Positions 14,306 to 15,205 of a stretch of DNA of 15,205 nucleotides are shown in pieces. The notes under the pieces are model-generated. The model made no database searches. It was given only the letters and a program-made list of their open reading frames with translations, and was not told where the DNA came from. The first letter of the stretch is position 1. Every line of letters begins with the position of its first letter. The stretch is taken from positions 1 to 15,205 of the forward strand of contig CAYFMF010000040.1 of assembly GCA_964344135.1 (NCBI GenBank), written 5' to 3'. Source of the DNA: Thiopontia sp964344135. Its GTDB lineage: Bacteria; Pseudomonadota; Gammaproteobacteria; GCF-002020875. The translations under genes and the position numbers were made by a program.

Positions 14306-14311
14306 AGTATA
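14306..14311 (-). promoter_or_regulatory. Possible -10 box for nhaD
   Basis: TATACT on the minus strand, 42 nt before the nhaD start, matches the -10 consensus at five of six positions. The hexamer 17 nt upstream (GGGTTA) is a poor -35, so an activator or another sigma factor would be needed. Weak evidence. Confidence 0.25.
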
Positions 14312-14329
14312 TCCTGAATTCAAGTGAAT

Positions 14330-14510
14330 AACCCACCAACAATCGAAGGAATGCATGATTCCATGCAGGGTTGCACTCCGGATCCGGTTTGTCACCACTG
14401 CTGTGATATTGGATCCACACCGGATGGCCGCAATGCATGCCATCATATTGATGATGGTACGTTATTTGCGTACACACCACATCCAGCTGACGGTTTCTGA
14501 CAGATACTCT
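14330..14510. other. Gene-free stretch with short inverted repeats
   Basis: I see no credible gene here. It holds a 10-bp palindrome CCGGATCCGG (near 14377-14387) and a 7-bp stem with 4-nt loop, CCATCAT-ATTG-ATGATGG (14440-14457). A 5-bp inverted repeat GTACG/CGTAC (14457-14473) directly abuts the stem. A reading frame through 14355-14684 has no protein-like features. Confidence 0.4.
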
Positions 14511-14511
14511 G

Positions 14512-14611
14512 CCCCGGGCAACTCGGGGTCCATACCAAAAAAATTCACTCTTTCCGCTCCGGTTGTATCCGGGGCGGCAGGTTCTGCTGTTTCTGTGTGC
14601 AGAGTTTTTTT
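14512..14611 (+). ncRNA. Structured RNA candidate ending in a terminator-like hairpin
   Basis: Three hairpins follow one another. The first is CCCCG-ggcaact-CGGGG (14512-14528). The second is CCGCTCCGG-ttgtat-CCGGGGCGG (14554-14577), nine pairs including one G-U. The third is TCTGC-(11 nt)-GCAGA (14583-14603), followed by G and seven T residues (14605-14611). The order resembles a small RNA or riboswitch/attenuator ending in an intrinsic terminator upstream of the micro-ORF at 14674. I do not recognise a known RNA family and see no clear promoter. Confidence 0.4.
14583..14611 (+). terminator. Probable Rho-independent terminator
   Basis: A TCTGC/GCAGA stem with an 11-nt loop is followed by G and T7. 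The stem is short, so efficiency is uncertain, but it is the best terminator-like element in the window. Confidence 0.4.
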
Positions 14612-14673
14612 ATTGTCTGGTCAGTATATCTGCCAGATGGCCTTGTCTGTTTTTTTAGAGGGGGGTTTCGGGA

Positions 14674-14793
14674 ATGTTGAATAATGCAGGAGTAAAAAAG
14701 CGTCTCTGGATTGCTTTTGGTCTGCTTCTTCTGGTCATGGCGAGTGCTGATAAACTGAATCCATCCGCGGATAGAATTATATTATGGCTATGA
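14674..14793 (+). CDS. Possible 39-residue single-span membrane micro-protein or gene remnant
   Basis: The ATG at 14674 follows a purine-rich AGAGGGGGG (about 14657-14665) at suitable spacing. The product begins MLNNAGVKKRLWIAFGLLLL, a basic N-terminus followed by a hydrophobic segment of about 12 residues, then VMASADKLNPSADRIILWL and a stop. It looks like a small membrane protein. It also resembles the first 25 residues of chemoreceptors and sensor kinases (KKRLWIAFGLLLL), so it may be the leftover 5' end of a decayed sensor gene. There is no independent evidence of expression. Confidence 0.35.
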   Translation: MLNNAGVKKRLWIAFGLLLLVMASADKLNPSADRIILWL

Positions 14794-15099
14794 CGGAATT
14801 TTCAACTCTGTCCATAAATTTCCAGGAAACTCCAGCTTATAAGTGATGGGGACAGAGGCAAGCGTATTCCATCAGGGTACAGGGAGAACAGATTCCCTAT
14901 TGAGATACCGGATATATGGCTGCAACTTTTCCTTCATGAGTTACTGAGAACTTTCTCTTGCAAAACGGGGCGGACCATATATGAATTCACAAAGCAGCCA
15001 CGACCCCACAGAATTCATCACTGCCAACTGCCAACCAATTAAGTGCATTTGGTAAACTGTCACCGAAATTGAAACACCGAAATTGAAATTGGACCCCGA
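14794..15099. other. Gene-free, repeat-bearing stretch
   Basis: No protein-like reading frame is seen. The 14-nt unit CACCGAAATTGAAA is repeated in tandem at 15061-15074 and 15075-15088. A 7-bp unit (CTGCCAA) is doubled near 15022-15036, and two GAATTCA-containing segments flank about 30 bp near 14980-15020. This looks like decayed intergenic or mobile-element DNA, but no insertion sequence can be identified. Confidence 0.4.
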
Positions 15100-15205
15100 T
15101 CAGGCAGCCAAGGTTTCGATCACCTCTCCACGGCGTTGCAGAATCGTTACCCCCTGCTGCAGTGCAAGATCTCTCACCTCATCATCAACGGCAAAGGTGG
15201 CCAGT
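15100..15205 (-). CDS. Partial CDS, C-terminal 34 residues of an unidentified protein
   Basis: On the minus strand an open frame enters from beyond the window and stops at TGA 15100-15102. The encoded end contains LATFAVDDEVRDLALQQGV followed by TILQRRGEVIETLAA. The alternating pattern (hydrophobic strand, helix, strand QRRGEVIE) has the look of the last strand-helix-strand of a small nuclease-like or coiled-coil-associated domain. The codon pattern and amino-acid flow are protein-like. I cannot identify the family from this fragment. Confidence 0.6.
   Translation of the reverse strand, partial: LATFAVDDEVRDLALQQGVTILQRRGEVIETLAA

Noticed and set aside
14355..14684. 109-codon plus-strand frame after nhaD
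   Set aside because: It crosses strong hairpins and the T-run and shows no domain-like pattern, so a structured non-coding region is the better reading.
14794..15099. Insertion sequence or CRISPR-like array
   Set aside because: There are only two-copy short tandem repeats, no transposase frame, no terminal inverted repeats and no regularly spaced spacers.

Overview
The window looks like a chromosome segment from a gammaproteobacterium. The evidence is the gene order gmk-rpoZ-spoT-ridA-recG on one strand, next to yicC and the rph-rdgB-hemW run, and E. coli-like proteins throughout. Three accessory traits would suit a marine or sulfur-oxidising autotroph: an ArsR regulator with persulfide-sensor cysteine spacing, an LCIB-type carbonic anhydrase candidate, and a NhaD antiporter. 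That lifestyle is an inference, and no taxon can be named from this sequence.

Layout. An ArsR/SmtB regulator (200-550, +) converges on a long minus-strand housekeeping operon, transcribed gmk -> rpoZ -> spoT -> ridA -> recG (6354 down to 632). These genes cover GTP precursor supply, RNA polymerase omega, (p)ppGpp synthesis/hydrolysis, reactive enamine removal and replication-fork repair. Upstream of gmk lies an AT-rich insert of about 1.16 kb (6354-7527). It holds a HigBA-like toxin-antitoxin pair, a helicase C-terminal fragment and a cluster of short repeats. It is bounded by 14-bp direct repeats that match the last codons of yicC. Next comes yicC (minus), divergent from rph-rdgB-hemW (plus), which are packed with ATGA and probable CTGA stop/start overlaps.

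The right part is accessory. A ParDE toxin-antitoxin module (minus) overlaps the 3' end of hemW. A 377-aa protein with LCIB-like (theta-class) carbonic anhydrase motifs follows (11672-12805, +), convergent with nhaD (14263-12830, -). After nhaD, about 0.8 kb has no large gene. It contains a cluster of strong hairpins ending in a T-run, a possible 39-aa membrane micro-ORF, and short tandem repeats. The last 106 bases hold the C-terminus of a minus-strand gene that continues out of the window.

The main discoveries are: (1) a small island at the 3' end of yicC whose 14-bp repeats let the pre-insertion yicC/gmk overlap be reconstructed; (2) the LCIB-like carbonic anhydrase candidate; (3) the ArsR regulator with C34/C100 spacing typical of SqrR/BigR persulfide sensors; (4) toxin-antitoxin promoters placed so close to their start codons that the mRNAs may be leaderless; and (5) a structured intergenic RNA candidate next to nhaD.
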